A DNA stretch of 64,000 nucleotides from Malachius bipustulatus (lineage: Eukaryota; Arthropoda; Insecta; Coleoptera; Melyridae), in contig OU342638.1 in the NCBI GenBank assembly GCA_910589415.1, positions 5,456,001-5,520,000 of the forward strand, given 5' to 3'. Made by a program: the position numbers and the translations under genes. Position 1 is the first letter of the stretch, and every line of letters starts with the position of its first letter. A model generated the notes under the pieces. The model saw nothing but the letters and a program-made list of their open reading frames with translations. It was not told where the DNA came from and made no database searches. Shown one piece after another: positions 42,558 through 53,679 of this stretch.

Positions 42558-43465
42558 AAAAGATATAATTGGGTGACCAATTATAGTGGTAAATAAAAAA
42601 GTTCCGTGACCGATCGTGCTCCGGGAGGTACGTTAAAAAGGGGATCCCGGCTGCTATACAGCAGTCGTTAAGTTACGTCAGAGGCCCTTGAGGCTACTTG
42701 AAAACTTCTGACACTTGGGCTTTACCACAGCCATAAGATATTTTTTTTTAATCCCAAAAGAGAATAGTCTCGGAATGGATAATGTATCGTTTCATTTGCA
42801 ACCCACCTGCCAGAGAGTCCTAACTAAATAGTAGGATTAACTTAAAAAAGTCAGATGTGACGTCACACTAACCGTCCGAATTAATATTTTTAATTTCACC
42901 AGAAAATGTCAAACAGTTAATTGTCAAGTTGTGAACGAGGGTAAATTATTGAAGAAATCATTCAAACAATGAATTGAAGCGCTTACGTCAGTTTGAGAGC
43001 CACTGACAACTACATAAAATTTATTCACGTAATGACATTCTATCCTCTGTGTTGTGCATTTAATTCTCATTCAAAACCAATGTTGACGTATACTTATTTA
43101 TGCGGGATGGAGTGTTTAGACAAACTGGACGGTTACTATAAAAACCACGTATATGAAACAAAATAAATCGAACTATCAAAAGGATGTGTATTCTTAATCG
43201 ATACGTATGACTTTTTAGACTTTATTGGACTACATAGAAGTTTACTTTTGAAATAAAAATGAAACCTTTCTTTTTAAACGTTTATGAATAATATCTGAAA
43301 CATTTCATGAGGGCTGGTTCAAATGAAGCCAAATAGAGAAGTTACTTTTGAAACAACAATTTAACGTTGTTGTGAAATGTTTTTATGAATATAACTGAAG
43401 CATTTTATTAGAAGTCACTACATATTTAAAAACAATGAATAATTATTGTTCTATAAATTATTATA
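42558..43465. other. No recognisable feature
   Basis: Intergenic; contains one TGACGTCA (42858-42865). No supported gene. Confidence 0.4.
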
Positions 43466-44014
43466 CAGGGTGTCCAGGTATGAGTGTAAGAGCTACACGT
43501 GGCGACCTTCCTTGGACTATTTTGAGTAAAAAATCTTAATACAATAATGCTCTAAACCTCTTCACGGTGCCGCACGAGGTCATCAAAGTTAGAAATTCTG
43601 GGTCACCAATATGCATATTATTGAACTTCTATTTCCTTTTGCAGTTACGGTTAACATTTTCAAAGACTTTTGCAAAGTCTTATTTCATTTAATTTTCGTA
43701 ACAGTGCAATTATTAACTTTTTTAACATTTCTAAAAAAAAAAATTTAGGAAATGTTAAAAAAGTTAATAATTGCACTGTTACGAAAATTAAATGAAATAA
43801 GACTTTGCAAAAGTCTTTGAAAATGTTAACCGTAACTGCAAAAGGAAATAGAAGTTCAATAATATGCATATTTGTGACTCAGAATTTCTAACTTTGATGA
43901 CCTCCTGTGGCACCGTGAAGACGTTTAGAGTTTTTTTGTATTAAGATTTTTTACTCAAAATAGTCCAAGGAAGGTCGCCACGTGTAGCTCTTACACTCAT
44001 ACCTGGACACCTTG
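43466..44014. mobile_element. Near-perfect fold-back with ~270-bp arms
   Basis: CAGGGTGTCCAGGTATGAG at the left and its complement at the right, TA on both sides (43464-43465, 44015-44016). The two halves pair over almost their whole length with a loop of about 10 A/T bases near 43740. Non-coding, mariner-type MITE by its TA duplication. Confidence 0.9.
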
Positions 44015-45806
44015 TATAGTTTACATTAGCAATACATATCTGATTTTATTGTTATTGTCATTAAATTTGTCGTTGCTGAAAATATTTTTTATGGCACTAC
44101 AAAAGTTGGCAACCATATGCAGTCACTGACATGTAGTGTTGCCAACTTGGTAGATTTTCTACTAGATCTAGTAGAATTCTTATCAGTCCTAGTAGACAAA
44201 ATTTATATTGAAAGGACCCAAACCATATAACAACTGCGCATGTTAAAAATTGTAAATTTTAGAGTCAAGAAACGCACCCGATTTTTATTTGTCAAGCTTT
44301 CGAAGCTAGAAGCGTCAGTTCTGTCAATGTCATAAAACCACATGTAGCCGGTAGCGAGAAATTCAAGTCAGTCAAGTCAAGTCATTTTTACTTTTCAAGC
44401 TGCAGTGTTTCAAGTTTGTTTATAATTTAATATCTGTTAGGTATTATGATATCGCTAGAGATCAGATCATATTGTTTTAACTACCTATTTGTTGTATTTT
44501 ACTTTGTTTAAATTTGTTTATTTAGAAAAAGACTCATGTAAAACACGTGTTTGGTCAAGTTAATTAATTATTCAAGTAGAGCCACATTAAGTTTTAAATA
44601 ATTGTTTTGTATTCAAACGAAAGGAGATAGCAATTACTTATATTTTATTCCAACCAGCATGTATATAATTTGAAGCTTCACGTTTTGTAATTGAAAGGGT
44701 TTCAAGAACAGGGCCCCCATGTAGGTACTCAAACGCACGTGCAGTAACAGCTTAATAAGTTTATTTCAATGCTTTCGGAGACACGCTAGTTTCAATATTT
44801 TATTTTATTGTCTAATTTCAAATTGTTTAAACATGTGACTGCCATACCACCATTTTATAAATTGGATATTTTCAGTGAATTAATTCAAGCCTTATAGAGA
44901 CATGCTCGATTATATTTCCATTGTCATTTGCATTATTCAAATAACCTAACAGCTCTCTGCAACCTTTTGAGAAACTTATACTTGAATTTTAGGTAATTAT
45001 TATTTATTTATTGTAATAATGAACCACCACATGCCCTTTTGATTATTTATTATTTATTATTATTATTATTATGATCAAAGCACATTTCTCTACAAACAAA
45101 TAAATACATAAATTTATGTTACGATGGTCACATTTTCTTTGTATTTTAAACTATTTTCTGCTCTCAGCAATTTTATTTACATTTTATTCATGAAACTATT
45201 TAAACGATCACACTGTGTAATTTCATTATATGTCTTTGATTGCATTTTATTGGCGAATTTTAACTTTCTTTGTCATTTTCGTCAAACTTAATGAACATGT
45301 GTTTTTTTTTATTTTAATTTGTTTTGTGCTAAATTAATTGCCATTGTGAGTTTTTGATCATTAATCATTTTATTTAAATTGAAATTTTATTGTTTTGGAA
45401 TACGAGCGACACATGCATTGATGAATTTGATTTCGTTTCTAAATTATTGTTATCGAGGACTGTCATTTTATGGTTCGATAACGCCGCTGCTATATAATAT
45501 GTTTGTCCTCATTTTGTATTTCATATTTCCTGGACTCTAAACTATTTATTTATTTGTTGCTACTGATTTACTTGCCCGATTTATTTATTTATTTGCTGCC
45601 ATTGATTTACTCGCCTGATATATTTAATGGTTTTTGTGTTGTACATGCCTTAATTTTTATGTGTCTTGTTTCCTTTCCAGTAGGTATGAAGTATGAGTCC
45701 TTGAAATAGAAAGATAAAATGTGGTCTTCCTGAATATAACAGATTTGCTTATCAATGTCAATTTTACACCAAAACGGTGACGATTTATGTATTGTGTCAT
45801 TTGTAT

Positions 45807-47851
45807 ATATATATTTATTTATTTAGGTGTCTCAACATCAAGGTCATTGACACCGGAACATATAGGTAATTGACAATATTATATTTTTACAGAAGGTGAT
45901 AGATCTCTATTTTCTTGAGGAATTCTATTAGGTTGTATACTTTTGCGTCTTTCAGTTGGAGTATTTCGGCCAGTGTGCCATCTAGCTTGAAGTGGTTTCT
46001 ATGGATGTTGTACTTAGGGCATTGTAGTAGGATGTGCTTCACAGTGAGTTGGGTATTGCATGTTTGGCATACTGGGGGATTCTCGCCAGCCATAAGATAT
46101 TTGTGAGTTAGTAGTGAATGTCCTAGTCTCAGCCGTCGAATGATGGTTTCTGATCTTCTGTGTAACTGGGGTAATCTGGTATACTTTACTGTGGATTCTA
46201 CTTCGTGAGTTTTAGTGTTGATATTCTCCCAGTGTCGTTGCCATTCTTCATGTACCTTATTTTTGAAGTACAAAGTTAAGTCGTAATGAAGTTGGACTGT
46301 GGTTTCTTCTGGTAAGTATGCTGCATCTTTAGCCTCTTCGTCTGCTCTCTCATTTCCTGTGATACCTATATGAGATGGTATCCAGAGTATGGATATTGTT
46401 TTAAGGTGCATCTCGTGGAATCGGGTGCTTATATCCTGGATTTTGTTGACTAGTGGGTTGTTGCTGTATAACACTTCTATTGCATTTATGGCGGCTAGGG
46501 AGTCGGAGCAAATGACGGTATTATTGAGGTTGTTGTCTGTAGTATATTGGCAGGCCTGGAGGATTGCATACAGTTCTGCGGTGAAGACGGAGCTTTTGCT
46601 TGACAGTCGGAATTTTTGGACATGATCGTTGTGCACTATAGCGCAGCCTACACCATTCATATTTTTTGATGCGTCCGTGAATATTATATTATCATGTGTA
46701 TGTCCTTGAAGTGTTTGGTTATATTTGGATCTTATTAATTCTTTCGGGTATGCTTCTTTATTGTAGATTTTGAGTGAGGTATCAAGCGGCGGTATATTTT
46801 TGGTCCAAGGAGGTAGTGTTCCTGGTTCTATGGATGCTGTGGACATTAGGTTTATTTCGGATAACTCTGGTCTCATTAGTTCAGGTAGGGGTTGTGGAAG
46901 GTTGGGTTTATTCCAATATAGAGACTCATACGTTTTTCGGGTTGTGATTGTAAAAACGGGGTTTTTGGGGCAGGCTGATGTCCTAGAGATGTATGAGAGT
47001 GCCTGTGCTTTTCTTCTTAATCGTAGTGGTGGTTCACCTGCTTCTCTATTCATGCATTCCACTTGGCTTGATCTAAAGGCTCCAAGGGCTATTCTTATCG
47101 CTGTATTTTGAATCACATTAAGTGATCTGAGGGTGCGTGTACTTGCTGATGAATATACTACACATCCGTAGTCTAATTTGGACCTTATGAGGGCTCGATA
47201 TACCTTAAGCAAGACGGTTTCTTGTGCACCCCATTGTTGACTGGAGAGTGATTTCAATAGATTTATTTTTTCGACGCACTCTGTCTTCAGTTTTTCAATA
47301 TGTGGGCGCCATGTTAGTTTTTCATCAAATGTCAGTCCGAGGTATTTATACTGGGTAACAACTTCCAGAGTCTTTCCGTACATTTTTAGATTTTTAGGCC
47401 GTGGTGAGTTGGTCTTTCTAGTGAATCGTATTACTTTTGTTTTTTCGGGAGAGAAGGAGAAACCAGCGACGTTTGCCCACTCTTGGAGATCGTCGATGAC
47501 ACTCTGCAGGACCGCGCAGATAGTTTTCTGATTTCTGCCGCGAGAGTAAACAACTACATCATCTGCATATAGGGTGCCGACGGCGGGAGTTGATAGTTTG
47601 GAGAATATATCATTTATTGCGACAAGTGTGCTGCTTAAGACAGACCCTTGAGGTACACCACTTTCTAGTGTGTGTGATGTAGATAGTGTTCCATTTGCTC
47701 TGACTTTGAAGGATCTTTTCGATAAAAAGTTCGATACGAAGGCCAGGAAATTGCCTTTCAAATTTAGCAGTTTTAATTTTTCTATAATTCCATGTCTCCA
47801 GGCAGTATCAAAAGCGCTTTTTATATCCAGAAATATGGCAGTCAGTTCTTC
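45807..47851 (-). mobile_element. 5'-truncated LINE with RNase H, flanked by a 41-bp target duplication
   Basis: The host repeat segment from ACACCAAAACGGTGACG to ..GTCATTTGTAT appears both at 45766-45806 and 47853-47893, identical over 41 bp. The 3' end (left) finishes in a (TAAA)n/(TA)n tail. The 5' end is truncated inside RT. Intact empty sites exist in the other two repeat copies. Confidence 0.9.
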
Positions 47852-47887
47852 TACACCAAAACGGTGACGATTTATGTATTGTGTCAT
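45887..47887 (-). CDS. LINE RT-RNase H open frame, 666 codons, start codon from target site
   Basis: The open frame begins MTQYINRHRFG, encoded by the duplicated target site, and enters LINE sequence at VEELTAIFLDIKSAFDTAW. It has GVPQGSVLS, LYADDVVVYSRG (catalytic YADD), a thumb with YKYLGLTFDEKLTW, a RNase H domain (IFTDASKNMNG, FTAELYAILQA, ICSDSLAAINAI, WIPSHIGITGNERADEEAK) and a C-terminal CX2C-H-C zinc motif (CQTCNTQLTVKHILLQC). Order and RNase H place it in the I/R1-like group. The N-terminal third of RT, endonuclease and ORF1 are absent, and a short deletion lies in TLVAINDI, so it is unlikely to be functional despite the long frame. Confidence 0.87.
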   Translation of the reverse strand: MTQYINRHRFGVEELTAIFLDIKSAFDTAWRHGIIEKLKLLNLKGNFLAFVSNFLSKRSFKVRANGTLSTSHTLESGVPQGSVLSSTLVAINDIFSKLSTPAVGTLYADDVVVYSRGRNQKTICAVLQSVIDDLQEWANVAGFSFSPEKTKVIRFTRKTNSPRPKNLKMYGKTLEVVTQYKYLGLTFDEKLTWRPHIEKLKTECVEKINLLKSLSSQQWGAQETVLLKVYRALIRSKLDYGCVVYSSASTRTLRSLNVIQNTAIRIALGAFRSSQVECMNREAGEPPLRLRRKAQALSYISRTSACPKNPVFTITTRKTYESLYWNKPNLPQPLPELMRPELSEINLMSTASIEPGTLPPWTKNIPPLDTSLKIYNKEAYPKELIRSKYNQTLQGHTHDNIIFTDASKNMNGVGCAIVHNDHVQKFRLSSKSSVFTAELYAILQACQYTTDNNLNNTVICSDSLAAINAIEVLYSNNPLVNKIQDISTRFHEMHLKTISILWIPSHIGITGNERADEEAKDAAYLPEETTVQLHYDLTLYFKNKVHEEWQRHWENINTKTHEVESTVKYTRLPQLHRRSETIIRRLRLGHSLLTHKYLMAGENPPVCQTCNTQLTVKHILLQCPKYNIHRNHFKLDGTLAEILQLKDAKVYNLIEFLKKIEIYHLL

Positions 47888-48935
47888 TTGTATTTTATGT
47901 TTTTGTCAGGGTGTATTTTTATCTAAAATCCTAAATGAAACGACGATATGATTTTGTATGTTTGACTCACGAATCGCAGCGTTAGACAACGACGCTTCAA
48001 TCTGTTGTATAGGTGATGTCTCCTTTTGGAATCGATTTTATTTATTTTGTATTAGTCTGGCTGGGGTGTGGAGTATTAACCGATTAGGTTTCTCCCATAA
48101 AAAAGGTCTAATTTATGTGTGTTTTGTTATGTCTTTTCTTTACAGGTACTAAACGGTTCGCAAAGACTAACGTTAAAATGACAGGTTACCATAATACAAG
48201 AGATTTAGTTCTCACCCCTCAAAGCTCAAGCAAATGCTTGATTCTAACATGTCGTCGCTTCATTGTATGTTTTTCATTGTAGGTTTTGCGCTTTACAGAG
48301 TCAGAGGTTGGTTATTTCAAGAGGTTTCTTTTTTTACTCTGACTATAAACTTGCGTAGGCGGAAACCCCTTTTGCAGGGTCATTCGTGTGAGTGTAGAGA
48401 TTCAATAACATTCAAATCAATTCGAAAGTCAATAAATCAATTCATTTTCAAAAGGGAAACTCTGTCTTTTAAATTAAATCTCCTATCTCTCAACAAAAGA
48501 CTGGCTCAAAGTATTTTCGTAGCGCTTTGCTATGAACGAACCAAAATAAGGTTACTACACACAACAACGTAAGGACCACCACCAGACAAAAAACTAGACA
48601 GATCACGAGCCAAGGTAAAACCACAAACACAGGTAAAAACCACGACCACAAACAGTTAGTAAGTAATGTTGGCCATTTTATTTGAAATCAGGGAGGGAGA
48701 ACTTTAAATTCAAACCAAACATTCAGGGCGGGAATTCAAACAGTCATTCATGACAGACAAGTTGACATTTCAAACGTCAAAGAGGTTCTTCTTTTTCAAA
48801 TCATTCAGTCTGGGGGCCACATTACTGAATTTGATGCGCATGACGCAGGACATCCATTTTAAGAGGTTAGGTAGGTTACATCACAGATTCTTTACCGTCG
48901 ACCAGGATGCAGGTTTTTAGGTAGGTTACACTACA

Positions 48936-49214
48936 CCTATAATAATAGTTTTTATTAGTCTGCAGTTTGCCCTTTGTAAAATGGTAGGTATTTATTCAAG
49001 GCCCTTACTTATCTAATTATCTATCTGCTTATTAAATAGTTTAACATAAACACAGACCAGAAAGAATCCACCACAAGATATAAAAATAAAATCAAACAAT
49101 AATGATAAGTAACATAACCAAATATAAATGGGAATAAATCCGAGATGTTTACACCATAAGGAACTTTTTATTCCTAGGATGCACTCATGCTCATGATAAA
49201 AGTGAGGTCTGTGA
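48936..49214. other. No recognisable feature
   Basis: Short spacer between the giant repeat and the hAT element. Confidence 0.4.
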
Positions 49215-49967
49215 CAGAGCTGGGCACGAGTACTGAAAAGAGTACTCGTAAATAATTCGAGTACGAGTACTTGGAAAATGTACTCGTAAGTATTTACTCG
49301 TAAGTAATTTGGCACAAATAGGTGGACGAGTACGAGTAATACTCGTGAAAACACGAGTAACAAGTACGAGTAGTTTTATTCGTGTCCTGCGCATGATCGA
49401 TCATGATACCAATAAACAAGGCATGTCACTCATGTCATGTCAGTGGTCAAGGCGCAACCAGCCTATGACGTCAGGCTTGCTAACCTGCCTGAAACAATAA
49501 TTACGTTACTTTGACTCGACTACTACTTTAACTTTATTCAAATTCTAAGACGTAAAAGAGTCGTCTTAATTAGTTTTATTTTTTATCAATAATGAATAAA
49601 TTTGTTTTTGATACTTTTGAATTGAAGTTAGTAGTAGTAGCGAATAGCGATTGATTGAGATTGAGAGAGATGACTAACTGAAATGAATTTGAATAGTGAC
49701 ACTGGCATTACTATAGTGACAGCAGTGCTATTGCGCAGGACTGTAACTCGTTTTCAGATCGGTTCCCTGCTGACGGCATGACGTCATTTCTATCCGTAAA
49801 AATATCCGTATTTCACGAGTCAAATTTCTCGAGTAGTTGTAATTGTACTTATCCGTACGAGTAGTAAGTATTTTGGATGGAAAGTACTTGTGAGTAAAAA
49901 ATTACGAGTAGTTTTTTTACTCGTAACAAAAATACCAGTAAAGTACTCGAGTACATGGCCAGCTCTG
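49215..49967. mobile_element. hAT non-autonomous element with dense subterminal motifs, 753 bp
   Basis: Ends CAGAGCTGG / CCAGCTCTG, exact 8-bp duplication GTCTGTGA at 49207-49214 and 49968-49975. ACGAGTA and TACTCGT occur many times within about 180 bp of each end, the expected arrangement of hAT transposase binding sites. TGACGTCA occurs twice in the interior (49466-49473, 49779-49786). No transposase. Confidence 0.92.
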
Positions 49968-50153
49968 GTCTGTGACTCTAGTGGTGGCCATTTTTTAAGA
50001 GGGCAAACTCTTCTGGAAATAATGTTTATAAATTTTTGACGGATAGTCGCTCGCCCAATTTTTTTTCTAAAAACTATTAATATAAAGTTGGTATGTCTGT
50101 GTTTCTCCTACATAACTGTGCCAACGGAATCTTGCCTCGTCACACCATTACCT

Positions 50154-50970
50154 AAAAAAAATTCAAGTACAGGATCACAATGGCCATAATTTAAAATTAT
50201 TTTGGAGTATACAGAGTGTCCCATATGACAGTGGCATATCAAAGTTATGTTTTTTTAAATGGAATGCTCCTATGTTATTGCATTTTTAGATTGTCTGAGA
50301 AGAGAAAATAAGATTGACTTTTACAGTTGGTGTTTAAATTCAGAAGTTTTTGAGTTATAAACAAGTGAAAATCGTCATTTTTCAAGTTCAAGGCCCTGTA
50401 CAATGAAAACGGTTCAAGATAGAGAAAAACGGCTTACATGTCCCTATTTTACTTTTTCATGTACTATCCTACCATATGTAGATAAAATGTTTATACAAGG
50501 GTGATAAAAAATTTGAAAAATTCTGAGATTTCTCCACGCGTCGCCAAATAAAAAAATCAAAGAAAGTAAAAATTTTTCTATACCATAGGATAGTACATAA
50601 AAAGTTAAAATAGGGACATGTAAGCCGTTTTTCTCTATCTTGAACCGTTTTCATTGCACAGGGTCTTGAACTTGAAAAATGACGATTTTCACTTGTTTAT
50701 AACTCAAAAACTTCTGAATTTAAACACCAACTGTAAAAGCCAATCCTATTTTCTCTTCTCAGACAATCTAAAAATGCAATAACATAGGAGCATTCCATTT
50801 AAAGAAAACATAACTTTGATATGCCACTGTCATATGGGACACTCTGTATACTCCAAAATAATTTTAAATTATGGCCATTGTGATCCTGTACTTGAATTTG
50901 CAAAAAATTTTTGGAAAAAATCAATCGTTTGGCCTACAGAGACCGCTTCGAATAAGCTGGGACATCCTGT
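50154..50970. mobile_element. Fold-back family F, copy 1
   Basis: Two arms of about 370 bp, inverse to each other (GGATCACAATGGCCATAAT, TGTCCCATATGACAGTGG, AACGGTTCAAGATAGAG), around a centre near 50540. The right end is complete (AAGCTGGGACATCCTGTA), the left end lacks its tip. Non-coding. Confidence 0.85.
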
Positions 50971-51210
50971 ATAACAACCAGAGTGATGCCTTACATTTGC
51001 CGGAATATCGTCAGATTGTTCCATTTAATGAATGCAATTCGAACGAGAAAAAAAAAGGAAATAATAGGTAATTAAAAAGTATCAGAACTGTCGGATTCAT
51101 ACTTTTTTTTAAATTTAATACTAATTTTTGTAATTTACTAATATTATGCACAGAATTGATTCACACATAATTATGTGTTTCTTCAACACTCCGAGTGCAC
51201 TTCAAGAGTA

Positions 51211-51340
51211 TGTTCATAATAAACGCCGTGTGAATGATAAACAACCTACCGGGCGAATTACCGAGCGCTCCTGCAGGAGTGCGTTCATAATAAACGCCGT
51301 GTGAATGATAAACAACCTACCGGGCGAATTACCGAGCGTT
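51211..51340 (+). repeat. Two direct copies of a 56-bp unit, 74 bp apart
   Basis: GTTCATAATAAACGCCGTGTG through ATTACCGAGCG occurs at 51211-51266 and identically at 51285-51340. The first half is also the inverse of the end of the tandem units at 52020 and 59960, so it is a terminal repeat of that family. Confidence 0.78.
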
Positions 51341-52038
51341 TCTGGTGTGTTGTTTTAAAGTGAACGCTCTCAGAGAAGTTTTCGACAGTAGTTGTACATA
51401 ACCTAATTTTTTTTCAGTATTAAATACTTTTTCAATCACGCGAGTCGTGTAATTTCCCGTTCGTCCTTGAATGTTGATGTTATAATTTATTTTAATTCAT
51501 ATATAACAGCTTTCGGTCAGGAAATTAAAATTGATCTGAATATTAAACAAGTAGCAATTGTAGCTTCGTTTATAATAATTATAATATATCAGATTTTTAT
51601 GATGACTTCGAAGATAATGATGATGAATGTGACTCTGTACTTATTAGAGGCTTATATTTTATGTTTTCCATTTTAGGTTTTATAGGTATTTTAACAAAAC
51701 TATCCACATAACAAATATACCTAATTAAAACCAAAAACGGACGGTGGAACAAACAATAATTATTAAATCGAACTTGAATCAGATTCTATTTCTACATCTC
51801 CATTCTCCAATAATTTCTAACCTAATAATATTTCATAATTTCATATTTAATAAATCACGAACCACTCGTTTTTGCTACTGCGCATGACGGGCGTTTTTCA
51901 TCTATATAATTTCTTGGGATGAAAAGTTGTCTACCGTGCGATCACATGGCGTTCATTCTGGACGATGTAACTCTTTACCCAATGTTATTATGAACGGGTT
52001 AGGACGTCGCCGTGTGCACACGGCGTTTATTATGAACG
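51341..52038 (+). repeat. Tandem unit A (uninserted, ~700 bp)
   Basis: Runs from TTCTGGTGTGTTG to the GTTTATTATGAACGTACCCC end. The following unit B starts with the same CTGGTGTGTTGTTTTAAAG and ends the same way at 59989. Unit A therefore shows empty sites for four insertions in unit B. The inverse relation of its end to 51285 suggests it is itself a TIR element that was tandemly duplicated. No gene. Confidence 0.82.
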
Positions 52039-52100
52039 TACCCCTGGTGTGTTGTTTTAAAGTGAACGCTCTCAGAGAAGTTTTCGATAGTAGTTGTACA

Positions 52101-53521
52101 CACGATACACATATACACGGTATGCCGATAGCGTTTTCTATTTTGGTCAACTACTGCGCAATGACGTCACGTGGATCAGATATTACACATGAGATTGCTC
52201 ATATCTATTTTATTGTTAGAAATAAGTAAATAATTTTTTGTACACATTGCTTTTATGGCTATTTCTGATATTCGGGTAAAGGTGGAGGTGGAGATTTATG
52301 CTATATTTAATCATAATCATAGGTTAATTATTTAAAAGGGAATATTTTAAAGAAATATAGGATATAAATATGGTGTCCCAGCTTATTCGAAGCGGTCTTA
52401 GTAGGCGAAACGATAAATTTTTTCCCAAAAAATTTTGCAAATTCAAGCACAGAATCACAATGGCCATAATTTAAAATTATTTTGGTGCATACAGACTACA
52501 GAGTGTCCCATATGACAGTGGCATATCAAAGTTATGTTTTTTTTTTAATGGAATGCTCCTATGCTTATTGCATTTTTAGATTGTCTGAGAAGAGAAAATA
52601 AGATTGGCTTTTACAGTTGGTGTTTAAATTCAGAAGTTTTTGAATTATAAACAAGTGAAAATCGTCATTTTTAAAGTTCAAGACCCTGTACGACGAAAAC
52701 GGTTCAAGATAGAGAAAAACGGTTTACATGTCCTTATTTTAACTTTTTATGTACTATCCTATGGTATAGAAACATTTGTACTTCCTTTAATTTTTTTATT
52801 TGGTGACACGTGAAGAAATCTCAGAATTTTTCAAATTTTTTATCACCCTGTAGAAACATTTCATCTACATCATAGGATAGTTCATGAAAAGTTAAAATAG
52901 GGACATATAAGCCGTTTTTCTCTATCTTCAGCCGTTTTCTTTGTATAGGGTCTTGAACTTGAAAATGACGATTTTCACTTGTTTATAATTCAAAAACTTT
53001 TAAATTTAAACACCAACTGTAAAAGCCAATCTTATTTTCTTTTCTCAGACAATCTAAAAATGCAATAACCTATAGGAGCATTCCATTAAAAAAAAAACAT
53101 AACTTTGATATGCCACTGTCATATGGGACACTCTGTATGCTCCAAAATAATTTTAAATTATGGCCATTGTGATTCTGTGCTTGAATTTGCAAAATTCAAA
53201 ATTTATCGTTTCGCCTACAGAGAGACCGCTTTGAATAAGCTGGGACACCATATTTATATCCTATATTTCTTTAAAATATTCCCTTTTAAATAATTAACCT
53301 AGTATTATGATTAAATATAGCATAAATCTCCACCTTCACCTTTAACCGAATATCAGAAATAGCCATAAAAGCAATGTGTACAAAAAATTATTTACTTATT
53401 TCCAACAATAAAATAGATATGAGCAATCTCATGTGTAATATCTGATCCACGTGACGTCACAAGACCGGAACGCAGCCTGCGCGTCATCGTCTATCGGCAT
53501 ACCGTGTATATGTGTATCGTG
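52101..53521. mobile_element. hAT-like family Z, copy 2, palindromic
   Basis: Ends CACGATACACATATAC and complement; 8-bp duplication GTTGTACA (52093-52100) and GTTGCACA (53522-53529), one mismatch; unit A shows the empty site. The two halves are inverse over about 270 bp each, with fold-back F2 at the exact centre. TGACGTCA at 52162-52169 and 53452-53459. Confidence 0.87.
52372..53249. mobile_element. Fold-back family F, copy 2, nested in Z copy 2
   Basis: Both tips are present: GGTGTCCCAGCTTATTCGAA and its complement GAATAAGCTGGGACACC. Arms as in copy 1. Flanked by AAATAT and ATATTT, which themselves continue the palindrome of Z. Confidence 0.86.
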
Positions 53522-53679
53522 GTTGCACATAACCTATTTTTTTTCAGTAATAAATACTTTTCAATCACGTGAGTCGTGTAATTTCCCGTTCGTCCTTGAA
53601 TGTTGATGTTATAATTTATTTTAATTCATATATAACAGCTTTCGGTCAGGAAATTAAAATTAATCTGAATATTAAACAA

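Larger units (their letters stand above)
44209..48935 (+). repeat. Giant TG..CA repeat, copy 2 (candidate solo LTR), with LINE insertion
   Basis: Same start TGAAAGGACCCAAACC and end TTACACTACA as copies 1 and 3, more diverged and with small deletions. The LINE at 45807-47851 splits it. Flanks ATAT and CCTA do not match, so this copy may come from recombination between two elements or has lost its duplication. Confidence 0.66.
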
